64,000 nucleotides of DNA from Clostridia bacterium (GCA_017938205.1 JAGBCA010000029.1:1-64000), one strand, 5' to 3'. Shown: positions 43,571 through 51,902, numbered from the stretch's first letter. The notes: generated from the sequence alone by a model not told the origin. Numbers and translations are program-made.

Positions 43571-43816
43571 ATGGCAGTAAAAATCAGACTTAAGAGACTT
43601 GGTGCAAAGAAGACCCCCTTCTATCGCGTAGTGGTTGCAGACGAGCGTTCTCCCCGCGACGGTAAGTTCATCGAGGAGATCGGCTACTACAATCCCCTGA
43701 CCGATCCCGCTGACATCAAGATCGATGCAGAGAAGGCTAACAAGTGGCTCGCAAACGGCGCTCAGCCCACTGAGACTGTTAAGGCGCTTTTGAAGAAAAG
43801 CGAAATCCTTAAGTAA
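43571..43816 (+). CDS. rpsP: 30S ribosomal protein S16
   Basis: 81 residues beginning [42 protein letters not shown], the conserved S16 core. ATG 43571 is eight bases after GGAGG; five in-frame codons upstream overlap that site. Between ffh and khpA, as in most Firmicutes. Confidence 0.97.
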   Translation: MAVKIRLKRLGAKKTPFYRVVVADERSPRDGKFIEEIGYYNPLTDPADIKIDAEKANKWLANGAQPTETVKALLKKSEILK

Positions 43817-43844
43817 TTCGCTCTGAAAGGAACGGGTTGAACTC

Positions 43845-44078
43845 ATGGATCTGAAACAGACTTTGACGGATATCGCCCGCGCTATCGTTGATACACCCGA
43901 TGCTGTTGTCGTTGAAATGAACGAAGACGGCGACGACGTTGAGCTTGTGCTCTCCGTGGCAGAGGATGATACGGGCATGGTGATCGGTCGCCATGGCAAA
44001 ATTGCCAAGGCTATTCGCCAGATCATGAAGGTTGCGGCTACCAAGACCGGCAAGCGCGTTACCGTTGAAATTAAGTAA
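43845..44078 (+). CDS. khpA: KH-domain RNA-binding protein KhpA
   Basis: 77 residues, single KH domain with the GRHGK (GxxG) loop in DDTGMVIGRHGKIAKAIRQIMKVAATKTGKRVTVEIK. KhpA pairs with KhpB and affects cell size and small RNAs in other Firmicutes. Last gene of the SRP operon before a terminator. Confidence 0.9.
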   Translation: MDLKQTLTDIARAIVDTPDAVVVEMNEDGDDVELVLSVAEDDTGMVIGRHGKIAKAIRQIMKVAATKTGKRVTVEIK

Positions 44079-44084
44079 AAGCAT

Positions 44085-44120
44085 AAGCCTCGGGTGAATT
44101 TTGCCCGAGGCTTGTTTTTT
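44085..44120 (+). terminator. terminator after the SRP operon
   Basis: Ten-base-pair stem AAGCCTCGGG/CCCGAGGCTT with nine-base loop, then GTTTTTT. Confidence 0.9.
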
Positions 44121-44210
44121 AGAGATATTACACAACTCGGATAGCACGTATTTATACAAACGGACAAGAAATTAAGACTTTTTTCTCCAAAAAAACGAAA
44201 GGTCAATCAT

Positions 44211-45704
44211 ATGGCAAAATATATTTTAGCGCTCGATCAAGGCACAACAAGCTCCCGCGCGATCCTTTTTGACAAAGCCGGCACAAGCATCAGCACGGCA
44301 CAAAAGGAGTTTGCGCAGATCTTCCCCGCCGAGGGCTGGGTAGAGCACGATCCGATGACGATCTGGTCCACACAGATCTCCGTTGCAACCGAGGCGATCC
44401 TGAAGATCGGTGCAAGCTGGGACGAGATCGCCGGCATCGGCATTACGAACCAAAGAGAGACAACGATCGTTTGGGACAGAAAAACAGGTGTTCCGATCTA
44501 CAATGCCATCGTATGGCAATGCCGCCGTACGGCAGAGGCGGCACAACGGCTCGAAAAGGACGGATACAGCGAGATGATCCGCAAGAAGACCGGACTTTTG
44601 CCCGATCCCTACTTTTCGGCAACAAAAATTCAATGGATCCTTGAAAACGTGGAAGGAGCGAGAGCACGCGCCGAAGCGGGTGAGCTATGCTTTGGCACGG
44701 TTGACACATGGCTTCTTTGGAATCTGACGGCGGGAAAGGTACACGCGACCGATTACAGCAACGCTTCCCGAACGATGCTATTTAATATCCATACGCTGTC
44801 TTGGGACGAGGAGCTGCTTAGGTTGTTCCATATTCCCCGCTCGATGCTCCCCAAGGTGCATCCCTCAAGCCACGTCTTCGGCTATACCGATCCCAAGCTT
44901 CTTGGCGCTTCTCTGCCGATCGGCGGGATTGCGGGCGACCAGCAGGCGGCGCTCTTCGGTCAATGCTGCTTTGAGACGGGTGACGTAAAAAACACGTACG
45001 GCACAGGTGGATTCCTTCTGATGAATACGGGAGAAACGCCGTACATCTGTGAAAACGGACTTCTCACCACGATTGCCTGGGGTATCGGCGACAAGGTGGA
45101 ATACGCACTTGAAGGCTCGGTATTTACCTGCGGATCGGCCATTCAATGGCTCAGGGACGGGCTGAAAATTCTTGACAGTGCGCAGGACAGCGAATACTAT
45201 GCGTCCAAGGTATCGGACACGGGTGGCGTTTACGTAGTTCCCGCACTTACGGGACTTGGCGCACCGCATTGGGATCCGTATGCGCGCGGCCTGATCATCG
45301 GCATCAATCGCGGCACGACGAAGAATCATATCATCCGCGCGACGCTGGAATCCCTGGCCTATCAAACGGCGGACGTGGTTGCAATGATGAAGGAAGCGAC
45401 AAAGCTCACCGTTCCCTCTCTTAAAGTAGACGGCGGTGCTTGCAAAAACAATCTTCTGCTTTCTTTCCAAGCCGATCTGCTCGGGATTCCGATCGAGCGC
45501 CCCGCATCGGTGGAAAGCACGGCGCTTGGTGCGGCGTATCTGTGCGGTCTGGCGGTTGGCATCTATGCATCCAAGGAGGAGATCCGTGCAAACCGATCGG
45601 TTGAGCGCGTTTTTAAGACAGACAAGGACGATGCTTTCCGAAAAGAAAGGATGGCAAAATGGCGCAAGGCCGTGGAGCGATCGCTTGGTTGGGCGGTAGA
45701 TTAA
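44211..45704 (+). CDS. glpK: glycerol kinase
   Basis: 497 residues, FGGY family; phosphorylates glycerol to glycerol 3-phosphate. [15 protein letters not shown] (phosphate 1), [40 protein letters not shown] and [27 protein letters not shown] are all typical of GlpK. Length is normal. It stands alone between two terminators, with no glpF or glpD next to it. The AAAGG site before ATG 44211 is adequate. Confidence 0.97.
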   Translation: MAKYILALDQGTTSSRAILFDKAGTSISTAQKEFAQIFPAEGWVEHDPMTIWSTQISVATEAILKIGASWDEIAGIGITNQRETTIVWDRKTGVPIYNAIVWQCRRTAEAAQRLEKDGYSEMIRKKTGLLPDPYFSATKIQWILENVEGARARAEAGELCFGTVDTWLLWNLTAGKVHATDYSNASRTMLFNIHTLSWDEELLRLFHIPRSMLPKVHPSSHVFGYTDPKLLGASLPIGGIAGDQQAALFGQCCFETGDVKNTYGTGGFLLMNTGETPYICENGLLTTIAWGIGDKVEYALEGSVFTCGSAIQWLRDGLKILDSAQDSEYYASKVSDTGGVYVVPALTGLGAPHWDPYARGLIIGINRGTTKNHIIRATLESLAYQTADVVAMMKEATKLTVPSLKVDGGACKNNLLLSFQADLLGIPIERPASVESTALGAAYLCGLAVGIYASKEEIRANRSVERVFKTDKDDAFRKERMAKWRKAVERSLGWAVD

Positions 45705-45714
45705 CACACATAAA

Positions 45715-45754
45715 ATTTTAAACGAGGCAGATCGAGTTCTGCCTCGTTTAAAAT
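45715..45754. terminator. shared terminator between glpK and the deacetylase-like gene
   Basis: Perfect 16-base-pair stem (45715-45730 with 45739-45754), eight-base loop. The stem ends in ATTTT/AAAAT, so it can terminate both converging genes. Confidence 0.85.
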
Positions 45755-45759
45755 ATCGT

Positions 45760-46905
45760 TTATGAAATTTTGATAGTATCAGAGGTCGGAATGATCTCAT
45801 AGGTTAGATGCGTTTCCTTTGTTTCATACAGTGAGATCTCGCAGCCCTCGTGCGTTTTGATCGGTGCTTTCGTGCTGATATAGAATTTGCCGAGATTTCC
45901 TTCGGGTTTAGGAACAGCGCTGACATCAACGGTATATACACCGTTCCTCTCTTCCGCGCACGCGAATCTTTTATAAAGCTCCTGTGTTGCATGGAAGCCA
46001 ATATCGCGCGACATGATCGTACCAAATTCATCGGCGCAGGATTTAAAATAAGCGGCATTCCGCTCCGTTAATTCAAGGCTTCTCTTGGGATCGAGGTGCA
46101 GATAGTTCGGCCAATGTGCGCCGACGATGCAGGTGGCTTTTGGTAATGTTGTAAAATCAGAGGCGATCTCATCCCAAGGTCTGATGTCCATTGTGCGCGT
46201 GAAGCCCTCTTGCTCAATGAAATTACAACGGTCGGTAAGGATGATGCCGTTATCTACCGTTGCAAGCTGCACGTCCTCGCTGCCGAAATTTGTGTGCTTG
46301 AACGGCTGAACGATATAACGGATACCGTATTCCGCCATGATTTTCGACAAAGTATACGGCACGTAGAGTGCGGCGGACGGAACGTAAGTCTTGACCGGCT
46401 TTTTCACGCCGTAATAATCGAGGATGCCAAAAAATGCATCCAACTTTTGACGAAGCTCGTTTTCGGGGAAAACATAACTTTCCTTGTTGATCCTATAAAA
46501 GAAATCCGAGCTATCATTATTGTCGATACCGGGAAATTGACTGCCGTGCATCAAGCCGTGGATCGATACGTCAATATATTCCGATGCGTTTAATGCGTCC
46601 ACAATACGCAACATTTCTTCCTTATCGAGATATTTTGCATTATCCCAAGCGTCTCCGTATTTAGAAAAATAAGGAATCTTTTTCAGTCTGTTATCCGGAT
46701 CCCATTCACCAAGAACGAAGGCGCAGTTGATCTTCATATTCAGAGCCTTACCAAGCGCGTTGACGGCGATATAATCCTCTGCACAGTGCTTACGCGGCAT
46801 ACCCGTGCGCGAGGGTCCACCGGATGCTCTACCGTCATAGCCGTTGATCCATCCAAAGTCATCAATTACGATTTGAAGGGCGTGAGGGATAATGAATTGA
46901 TTCAT
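45760..46905 (-). CDS. polysaccharide deacetylase-like (NodB fold) protein
   Basis: About 381 residues, no signal peptide. A NodB-like barrel is suggested by IVIDDFGWING (D15, D16) and DVSIHGLMHGSQ (H116, H120; HxxxH), the metal ligands of carbohydrate esterase family 4-type or DUF2334 proteins. The C-terminal 80 residues form a separate beta-type domain. The start at ATG 46905 has only a weak AGTGAGA site. Isolated between a terminator and the tRNA region. Substrate unknown. Confidence 0.65.
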   Translation of the reverse strand: MNQFIIPHALQIVIDDFGWINGYDGRASGGPSRTGMPRKHCAEDYIAVNALGKALNMKINCAFVLGEWDPDNRLKKIPYFSKYGDAWDNAKYLDKEEMLRIVDALNASEYIDVSIHGLMHGSQFPGIDNNDSSDFFYRINKESYVFPENELRQKLDAFFGILDYYGVKKPVKTYVPSAALYVPYTLSKIMAEYGIRYIVQPFKHTNFGSEDVQLATVDNGIILTDRCNFIEQEGFTRTMDIRPWDEIASDFTTLPKATCIVGAHWPNYLHLDPKRSLELTERNAAYFKSCADEFGTIMSRDIGFHATQELYKRFACAEERNGVYTVDVSAVPKPEGNLGKFYISTKAPIKTHEGCEISLYETKETHLTYEIIPTSDTIKIS

Positions 46906-47024
46906 AGTATATCTCACTTTCGGAAATGTTTTTCGAGTAAATAATAGCACAACAAATTTGGGTTGTCAAGAGGCCAGAACCAAAAGAAAAATTGATAAAA
47001 GAAAAGGTGAAAAAGGTTAAAAGG

Positions 47025-47042
47025 ATGGGGGGATATGGGATT
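47025..47042. repeat. partial copy of the tRNA-His 3' end
   Basis: ATGGGGGGATATGGGATT here matches ATGGGGTGAGATATGGGATT at 47264-47283, differing by one substituted base and two missing ones; the latter is the 3' end of tRNA-His including CCA. The two copies are in direct orientation and enclose about 220 bases. Confidence 0.6.
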
Positions 47043-47213
47043 ACTCCTTACGAGCATAAAAGCCTTCGGCTTTGGGCACTGCATGCCCTGCTTCGCCACA
47101 GCGAAGCGCTCGCGGAGCAATCTGCGCTCGCGCGCTTGCAAGCGAGCTTGCAGACACGCTTCGCTTGATTATCGAACCTCGGCGCGTGTACCGCGCCGAG
47201 GTTCAATCCCATA
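47034..47213. repeat. hairpin-rich non-coding element
   Basis: This gene-free stretch is bounded by a 9-base inverted repeat (TATGGGATT at 47034-47042, AATCCCATA at 47205-47213). Inside it are several short GC-rich hairpins, such as AGCC/GGCT near 47055, a seven-pair GCTTCGC/GCGAAGC stem near 47090-47107, and a perfect 13-base-pair stem with five-base loop at 47174-47204. There is no coding potential, and the T run needed for a terminator is missing. It may be a repeat unit present elsewhere in this genome. The flanking sequence, 46906-47024, is AT-rich with nothing I recognise. Confidence 0.6.
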
Positions 47214-47227
47214 GATCGCCGTATAAA

Positions 47228-47258
47228 AGAAAAAACCGATCACGAGGATCGGCTTTTT
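47228..47258 (-). terminator. terminator after the tRNA pair
   Basis: CCGATC/GATCGG stem (47236-47241 with 47247-47252), five-base loop, then TTTTTTCTTTT on the minus strand, just after tRNA-His. Confidence 0.8.
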
Positions 47259-47264
47259 CTTTTA

Positions 47265-47342
47265 TGGGGTGAGATATGGGATTCGAACCCACGGCCTCCA
47301 GGGCCACAACCTGGCGCTATAACCAACTTAGCTAATCCCACC
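47265..47342 (-). tRNA. tRNA-His (anticodon GTG)
   Basis: Cloverleaf on the minus strand: acceptor stem GTGGGAT/ATCTCAC (one G-U), anticodon arm CCAGG-TTGTGGC-CCTGG with anticodon GTG, T arm GTGGG-TTCGAAT-CCCAT. The extra G at -1 pairs with C73, the histidine identity mark. CCA is encoded. Shares a promoter with tRNA-Arg. Confidence 0.95.
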
Positions 47343-47358
47343 ATAAAGATTTCGTCGA

Positions 47359-47435
47359 TGGCGTGCCTTGAGGGACTCGAACCCCCGACCTACTGCTTAG
47401 AAGGCAGTTGCTCTATCCAGCTGAGCTAAAGGCAC
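47359..47435 (-). tRNA. tRNA-Arg (anticodon TCT)
   Basis: Cloverleaf on the minus strand: acceptor GTGCCTT/AAGGCAC, anticodon arm ACTGC-CTTCTAA-GCAGT with anticodon TCT (reads AGA/AGG), T arm with GGTTCGAGTCC. G73 and an encoded CCA follow. It precedes tRNA-His by 16 bases. Confidence 0.95.
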
Positions 47436-47454
47436 ATGCTCGACAACGCATACT

Positions 47455-47483
47455 ATTATAACAGTTTTTTTCACATTTGTCAA
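47455..47483 (-). promoter_or_regulatory. sigma-A promoter for the tRNA pair
   Basis: On the minus strand, TTGACA (47478-47483), 17-base spacer, TATAAT (47455-47460), 20 bases before tRNA-Arg. Confidence 0.85.
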
Positions 47484-47546
47484 TACCTTTTTAGAAAGTT
47501 TTTGGATATTTTTCGCCTATATAAAAAAGATTTCCTCTAAAATCTA

Positions 47547-47575
47547 TTGACAAATAAAAATCTATATGATATAAT
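47547..47575 (+). promoter_or_regulatory. sigma-A promoter for rpsF-ssb-rpsR
   Basis: TTGACA (47547-47552), 17-base spacer, TATAAT (47570-47575). The leader that follows is about 75 bases. Confidence 0.85.
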
Positions 47576-47581
47576 ATCATG

Positions 47582-47646
47582 TGGTTCGGACGAGGTGTCC
47601 GACTCCTTGCCACCGAGAAGGTGGCCTTAATGACCATAAGGAGGTG
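47582..47646 (+). promoter_or_regulatory. rpsF leader, S6:S18-type autoregulatory candidate
   Basis: Three hairpins in order: TCGGAC/GTCCGA (47586-47602), GCCACC/GGTGGC with a GAGAA loop (47609-47625) that displays the ACCGAGA segment, and CCTTA/TAAGG (47625-47641). The last one overlaps the AAGGAGG site. A CCG-containing hairpin before rpsF is the known S6:S18 binding motif. Exact fit to the published model was not computed. Confidence 0.65.
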
Positions 47647-47655
47647 TAAATTCAG

Positions 47656-48021
47656 ATGGAGAAGAAGATTTGTTCTTACGAGACCTTGTTTACCATCAGC
47701 GGCAACGTGTCCGAAGAGGATTACGCAGCACTGAAGGATAAGTTCGTTGGTCTTATCGGAGAGAACGCCACCGACGTTGCAGTTGACGAGTGGGGCAAGC
47801 GCAAGCTGGCTTACGAGATCAACTACATCACCGAGGGCTACTACGTTCTCGTTTCCTACAAGAGCGAACCCACTTTCCCTCTCGAGCTTGAGCGTGTGCT
47901 TGGTCTCAACGAGAACGTTATCCGTTCTATGACCACCGCAAAGTGCGAGAAGGCTCCCAAGGCTGTTGCTGCTGCAAAGGCTGAGGAAACCGCTGAAGTT
48001 GCTGAAGCAACTGAGGAATAA
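47656..48021 (+). CDS. rpsF: 30S ribosomal protein S6
   Basis: 121 residues; the core (MEKKICSYETLFTISGNVSEEDYAALKDKF...WGKRKLAYEINYITEGYYVLVSYKSEP) is the S6 ferredoxin-like fold, followed by a low-complexity acidic Ala/Glu tail of about 25 residues. First gene of rpsF-ssb-rpsR. ATG 47656 follows AAGGAGG, which is partly sequestered in the leader hairpin. Confidence 0.95.
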   Translation: MEKKICSYETLFTISGNVSEEDYAALKDKFVGLIGENATDVAVDEWGKRKLAYEINYITEGYYVLVSYKSEPTFPLELERVLGLNENVIRSMTTAKCEKAPKAVAAAKAEETAEVAEATEE

Positions 48022-48041
48022 TTTTTACGGAGGCAAATAGC

Positions 48042-48506
48042 ATGGCAAGTTTCAATAAGGTTATCCTGATCGGTAACATGACGGCTGATCCCGAACTGAA
48101 GCAAACGCAGAGCGGCACGTCCGTTTGCAGCTTCTCTATCGCAGTCAATCGCCGTTTTTCCAAAAACGAGCAGGGCCAGACGGTGGACTTCATCAACATC
48201 GTTGCATGGAGACAGAGTGCTGATTTTGTCTGCCGCTATTTCAAAAAGGGCAATCCTATTCTTGTTTGCGGCCAGCTGCAGACCCGCACCTGGACCGACA
48301 ATCAGGGACAGAAGAGATATGCGACCGAGGTTGTGGCTGACGAGGTTTCCTTCGTTGCTCCCGCAGGCGCAGGTGCTTCCGCTCCCGCAGGTAATGCCCC
48401 GCAGGGTGACGTTTATGCTCCCGCAGCATACGGCGCTCCCGCATTCAATACCGCAGGTTCTGCGAATTTTGAAGAGATTCCCAGTGACGAGAGCCTGCCC
48501 TTCTAA
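48042..48506 (+). CDS. ssb: single-stranded DNA-binding protein
   Basis: 154 residues: an OB fold at 1-110 (MASFNKVILIGNMTADPELKQTQSGTSVCSFSIAVNRRF), a proline/alanine/glycine-rich flexible linker and the acidic tip DESLPF that recruits partner proteins. Spacing from rpsF is 20 bases. Confidence 0.97.
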   Translation: MASFNKVILIGNMTADPELKQTQSGTSVCSFSIAVNRRFSKNEQGQTVDFINIVAWRQSADFVCRYFKKGNPILVCGQLQTRTWTDNQGQKRYATEVVADEVSFVAPAGAGASAPAGNAPQGDVYAPAAYGAPAFNTAGSANFEEIPSDESLPF

Positions 48507-48604
48507 GGATCGGCACTTGTCCGTTGCCGAATTGCTCAGCTCGGCAGCGTAAAACGCACCGCTTCGGTGACGCTATAGAAATTTGAGCGGAAAGGTGATT
48601 TATC
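48507..48604 (+). promoter_or_regulatory. structured spacer between ssb and rpsR
   Basis: Two hairpins can form: CGGCA/TGCCG (48511-48529), and a two-part one with AGCGT/ACGCT outside (48546-48574) and CACCG/CGGTG inside (48557-48569) with a CTT loop. No terminator tail is present, so it may affect rpsR translation or mRNA stability. Confidence 0.4.
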
Positions 48605-48856
48605 ATGGAGAGAAATGACGCTCCTCGCGCTCCCTTCCGTCCTATGCACAGAAGAAAGAAGGTTTGCATCTTCTGCCAGGACAAGGTAACCGAGATCGAT
48701 TACAAGGACGTTGCTAAGCTCAGAAAGTTTATTTCCGAGAGAGCTAAGATCCTTCCCCGCCGCGTTAGCGGTACCTGCGCTCTTCACCAGAGACAGCTGA
48801 CTGTTGCTGTTAAGAGAGCACGCCAGATGGCACTTCTGCCCTACATTTCCAACTGA
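48605..48856 (+). CDS. rpsR: 30S ribosomal protein S18
   Basis: 83 residues with the S18 core [61 protein letters not shown]. The CxxC keeps a potential zinc site pattern (CIFC). S18 pairs with S6 in the 30S subunit and in autoregulation. Last gene of the operon, after a GGAAAGG site. Confidence 0.97.
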   Translation: MERNDAPRAPFRPMHRRKKVCIFCQDKVTEIDYKDVAKLRKFISERAKILPRRVSGTCALHQRQLTVAVKRARQMALLPYISN

Positions 48857-48870
48857 TTGGATATGTGATA

Positions 48871-48902
48871 AAAGCCCGAGCAAAACGCTCGGGCTTTTTT
48901 AT
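48871..48902. terminator. terminator after rpsR
   Basis: 11-base-pair stem AAAGCCCGAGC/GCTCGGGCTTT (48871-48881 with 48887-48897), five-base loop, T run on the plus strand. It probably also stops the convergent gene at 48910. Confidence 0.9.
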
Positions 48903-48909
48903 ATAAATT

Positions 48910-50916
48910 TTACAGAAGTAGAATAAAGCATCCCCCTTGAACGGTACGGGCACGGAAGTGCCGGTAGTTACCCGAAGAAGTATAATACCAATCCGAGAAC
49001 GGAACACGAGTGGTAGTTTCACGAAGGAATCTTGCAAGCGGAGCGATAAGCTTTTTCTTCTTTTCAATTGAGTCGGTAAGAGAAGCCGACCAGACGAGCC
49101 AATCGCTTTTCGTGTAATCCTCACGGCTGTCAAGCGGAGTACCAAAGCAGTTAGACTTTTCAATATAGCAATCCACCTCGCGCTCGCGGCATTCGTCCGA
49201 GAAAAGGCCGAAGCCGAGAATTTTGTCGAAGGCCATGTTGTATTTTAAACTGAAGGTGCTGTCATCCGAATCAAAGGTAAGCGGAATGTGAGAATATTTT
49301 TTGCCAAATTCCATAATATCCGATGCATATTCCTCGGCAGTTTTTCGGTATTGCTCGCTACCTTCTACACCTATCGCATCGAGAAGTGCAGCATAGGAGG
49401 CAATACCGACGGCGGCCTTGACGGATAGATTGACGTTATCCTTTAAGTGGCCTGCAAAATCATCGGTGCAAAGCTGGGTATCAGGGCGGCGACCGTATTT
49501 CACAAGATACTGCACCCACGCATCAAAATGCTTGCGGTTCTCGAAAAAGATCGTATAGTCCCCGTCGGCTTTGCAAGCAGCATAGCACATAATCAGCATA
49601 TTCGCACATTCCTCAACCGGCATTTGCAGATTAAAAAGATATGCATCGTAGCTTTCGGAATAGAGATAGTACGGCGGTCGGGTTTGCGTAACCCCCGGTT
49701 TCCAGATCTTATGACTATTGCCGTGATAGTCGCTCGTTTCTTGTGCCAAGCCGTAAACCTGGCCGTTGGCGAGCGGGAACGTTCCAACGTCGTGCGGCGC
49801 AAAGTCATATTTCCAAACAGGATAGGAGGCAAATTTCAGAATCGGGCGCATCATTCCCTTCACAAGCTCGGGATTATAGAGAAGGTACAGCGGTATGGAT
49901 GGATAGCTCACGTCCACCGTTCCGATGCAACCGTTAGAATTACATTCCTTGGAAAAGAACAGGATTTCTCCTTTTTTATTTTTCACGAGGGAATGCCCTG
50001 CTACACTCTGACGAAGTGAGGCCACAAGGATCTGATAATAGTCTTCTCCGTAGGGGGTGGCGCGGCGCTTCAGATCCTTCTCAAAATCCGAAAGAACTGC
50101 ATTGATCTCATTCTTTTTGTCCAAAGTGTATTCAAGGGCTTCAAGGATCGTATGTTCCTCGAGGTAATAGCCCTTCAAAAATTCATCGAAATACTGCACG
50201 GCAAGGCCATTATCGAAGCCGAGGACGATCGTTCCCTGCTTTTCTTCGCAGGATGCGCCGATCCAGGAGATCCTATCCGGATCAGAAAAGGATGCAGCCT
50301 TCCCTGCGATATAAGCGCCCAAGCCAATGCCGTCCATCAGCAACGCATTTTTTGCAGCAACGTACCAATAGCCCCAATCCGCACCGATCAGATCCTCAGC
50401 AGCAGAAAGAAGAAGCTGACGTGAAAGACCGACAAAGGCGGCTTGGCCGCAAGAAATATCGGTGATGCCTGCGTGAACCGAAGGATCGGCGGAATCTGAT
50501 TTGTTATAGCAAATTTCTTTTCCAACAAGGAGAGTGATCTCGACATCTTCTGCGCCGGTCACGGAATACTCCATATAGCAGGTGGGCATAGAGAGAAGCG
50601 AGAGATCGGTTGGTGGCAAGGGAGAAACAAATCGAAGAGAAAGCGTAATACCATCCAAGTCAAAGGTATAGCAGGTAGAAAAGGCATCGACGGAAAGATC
50701 GGTTTGCTTTGCCGAAATTAAACCGCATTTTTCGTATGCCGCCGTATTTCCGAGAAAGCCGTATGCTTTGCCGTTCACCTTAGCAATACCGAGCATGGCC
50801 TTACGCTCACCCCACCACATGGTCGGATATTCACGGTTGAGGATCTCGTGATCGCACCAAAGCGAAAAATATGGATCCTTGACAAACAAGGGATAGGACG
50901 GAAGAAGCTGCTTCAT
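48910..50916 (-). CDS. glutaminase A/DUF4965 family protein
   Basis: 668 residues, no signal peptide. The order DUF5127-type N-terminal domain, DUF4965 (NKKGEILFFSKECNSNGCIGTVDVSYPSIPLYLLYNPELVKGMMRPIL), and an (alpha/alpha)6-type C-terminal domain ending in RVPFSDWYYTSSG matches GtaA-type proteins. HDVGTFPLANGQVYG is a typical active-cleft segment. The glutaminase label comes from a fungal member; many homologs look like glycoside hydrolases. ATG 50916 follows AAGGAG. Divergent AraC gene likely controls it. Confidence 0.75.
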   Translation of the reverse strand: MKQLLPSYPLFVKDPYFSLWCDHEILNREYPTMWWGERKAMLGIAKVNGKAYGFLGNTAAYEKCGLISAKQTDLSVDAFSTCYTFDLDGITLSLRFVSPLPPTDLSLLSMPTCYMEYSVTGAEDVEITLLVGKEICYNKSDSADPSVHAGITDISCGQAAFVGLSRQLLLSAAEDLIGADWGYWYVAAKNALLMDGIGLGAYIAGKAASFSDPDRISWIGASCEEKQGTIVLGFDNGLAVQYFDEFLKGYYLEEHTILEALEYTLDKKNEINAVLSDFEKDLKRRATPYGEDYYQILVASLRQSVAGHSLVKNKKGEILFFSKECNSNGCIGTVDVSYPSIPLYLLYNPELVKGMMRPILKFASYPVWKYDFAPHDVGTFPLANGQVYGLAQETSDYHGNSHKIWKPGVTQTRPPYYLYSESYDAYLFNLQMPVEECANMLIMCYAACKADGDYTIFFENRKHFDAWVQYLVKYGRRPDTQLCTDDFAGHLKDNVNLSVKAAVGIASYAALLDAIGVEGSEQYRKTAEEYASDIMEFGKKYSHIPLTFDSDDSTFSLKYNMAFDKILGFGLFSDECREREVDCYIEKSNCFGTPLDSREDYTKSDWLVWSASLTDSIEKKKKLIAPLARFLRETTTRVPFSDWYYTSSGNYRHFRARTVQGGCFILLL

Positions 50917-50948
50917 ATTTTTTCTCCTTAGTGAATTTTTAAATAAGG

Positions 50949-50977
50949 TTGACTATTTCTATTACTTGTATTATAAT
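50949..50977 (+). promoter_or_regulatory. promoter for the AraC gene at 51036
   Basis: TTGACT (50949-50954), 17-base spacer, TATAAT (50972-50977). ATTGTT (50978-50983) and AACAAT (50994-50999) form an inverted repeat at the expected transcription start, a possible operator. Confidence 0.6.
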
Positions 50978-51035
50978 ATTGTTAATAGTGGAAAACAATA
51001 GAAAATTTTAGCATATAGGTGTAAAATATCGTCAT

Positions 51036-51884
51036 ATGATGCAAATACAAAACAGCCACGGCGCAAAAGATGCTATGCGCGAGGAAATCTATGCCTTTCC
51101 CGAGGAGGGAACGCTTCCCTTTCGCGTGATCATGGCAGGGATCACGTATCCCGATGCATCCTATCGCATCGAAAGAAAAAAAGAGCACAATCATATTTTC
51201 GTTTTCGAATACGTCATCGAAGGGAGAGGACACCTGGAGATCAACGGAGTCACATACGAGGCAAAGGCAGGCGATACGTATATTCTCACACCCGATACCA
51301 GGCAATGCTATTTTGCGGATAAAAACGAGCCTTTTAAAAAGATATGGGTGAATATTGAGTGCACGTATCTTTCTGCCGTGTTGCAGGCACACGGACTTAC
51401 CTGCGGCGTGTATCATTACAATTCTCTTGCGCCGCTCACCAAAATTTTAGAAATTGCAAAGAGCGGACGCAGCGCGGCGGCCGTTTCAGCCGAGGTTGCA
51501 CCCATCCTTCTTGCACTGATCGAGGAGCTCAGTGAAAGATATGAGGGAAAGACCCCCGAAAGCCCGGCACGACTTGCCAAAGAGCACATCGAAGCCTTGG
51601 GGGGCAAGGAGTTTTCTCCGTCAGTACTCGCTGAAGAGCTTCACGTTTCGCTCTCTACCTTGACACGCGCGTTTCATAGCGCCTACGGATGCACGCCGTA
51701 TGAATACCATTTACTGTACCGCGAAAAAATAGCGAAGAGTCTTTTACAAAATACAGGACTTTCCTCAAAGGAGATCGCCTATCGCTTGGGCTTTTCGGAT
51801 GAGCATTATTTTTCGAACTTTTTCAAAAAACGCACCGGACTCCGCCCTATGGAATATAAAAAGGAGCACCGTCTCGAAAAATGA
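51036..51884 (+). CDS. AraC family regulator of the DUF4965 gene
   Basis: 282 residues: N-terminal AraC_binding cupin (NHIFVFEYVIEGRGHLEINGVTYEAKAGDTYILTPDTRQ) and C-terminal HTH pair (FSPSVLAEELHVSLSTLTRAFHSAYGCTPYEYH; LSSKEIAYRLGFSDEHYFSNFFKKRTGLRPMEYKKE). No good ribosome-binding site precedes ATG 51036, so the start is uncertain; the ATG at 51078 is another option. Divergent from the DUF4965 gene. Its stop codon sits inside the terminator loop. Confidence 0.8.
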   Translation: MMQIQNSHGAKDAMREEIYAFPEEGTLPFRVIMAGITYPDASYRIERKKEHNHIFVFEYVIEGRGHLEINGVTYEAKAGDTYILTPDTRQCYFADKNEPFKKIWVNIECTYLSAVLQAHGLTCGVYHYNSLAPLTKILEIAKSGRSAAAVSAEVAPILLALIEELSERYEGKTPESPARLAKEHIEALGGKEFSPSVLAEELHVSLSTLTRAFHSAYGCTPYEYHLLYREKIAKSLLQNTGLSSKEIAYRLGFSDEHYFSNFFKKRTGLRPMEYKKEHRLEK

Positions 51885-51900
51885 TCGAGACGGTGCTTTG
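51865..51900. terminator. shared terminator between the AraC gene and the ABC-F gene
   Basis: Perfect 13-base-pair stem (51865-51877 with 51885-51897), seven-base loop holding the AraC stop codon TGA; TTTTT follows on the minus strand. Confidence 0.8.
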
Positions 51901-51902
51901 CG

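Noticed and set aside
46906..47264. Possible small gene or CRISPR repeat in the hairpin-rich region
   Set aside because: Open frames here are short and without a site, and the repeats are inverted, not evenly spaced direct repeats.
47344..47358. Attachment site at tRNA-Arg
   Set aside because: No second copy of its 3' end was found in the window.
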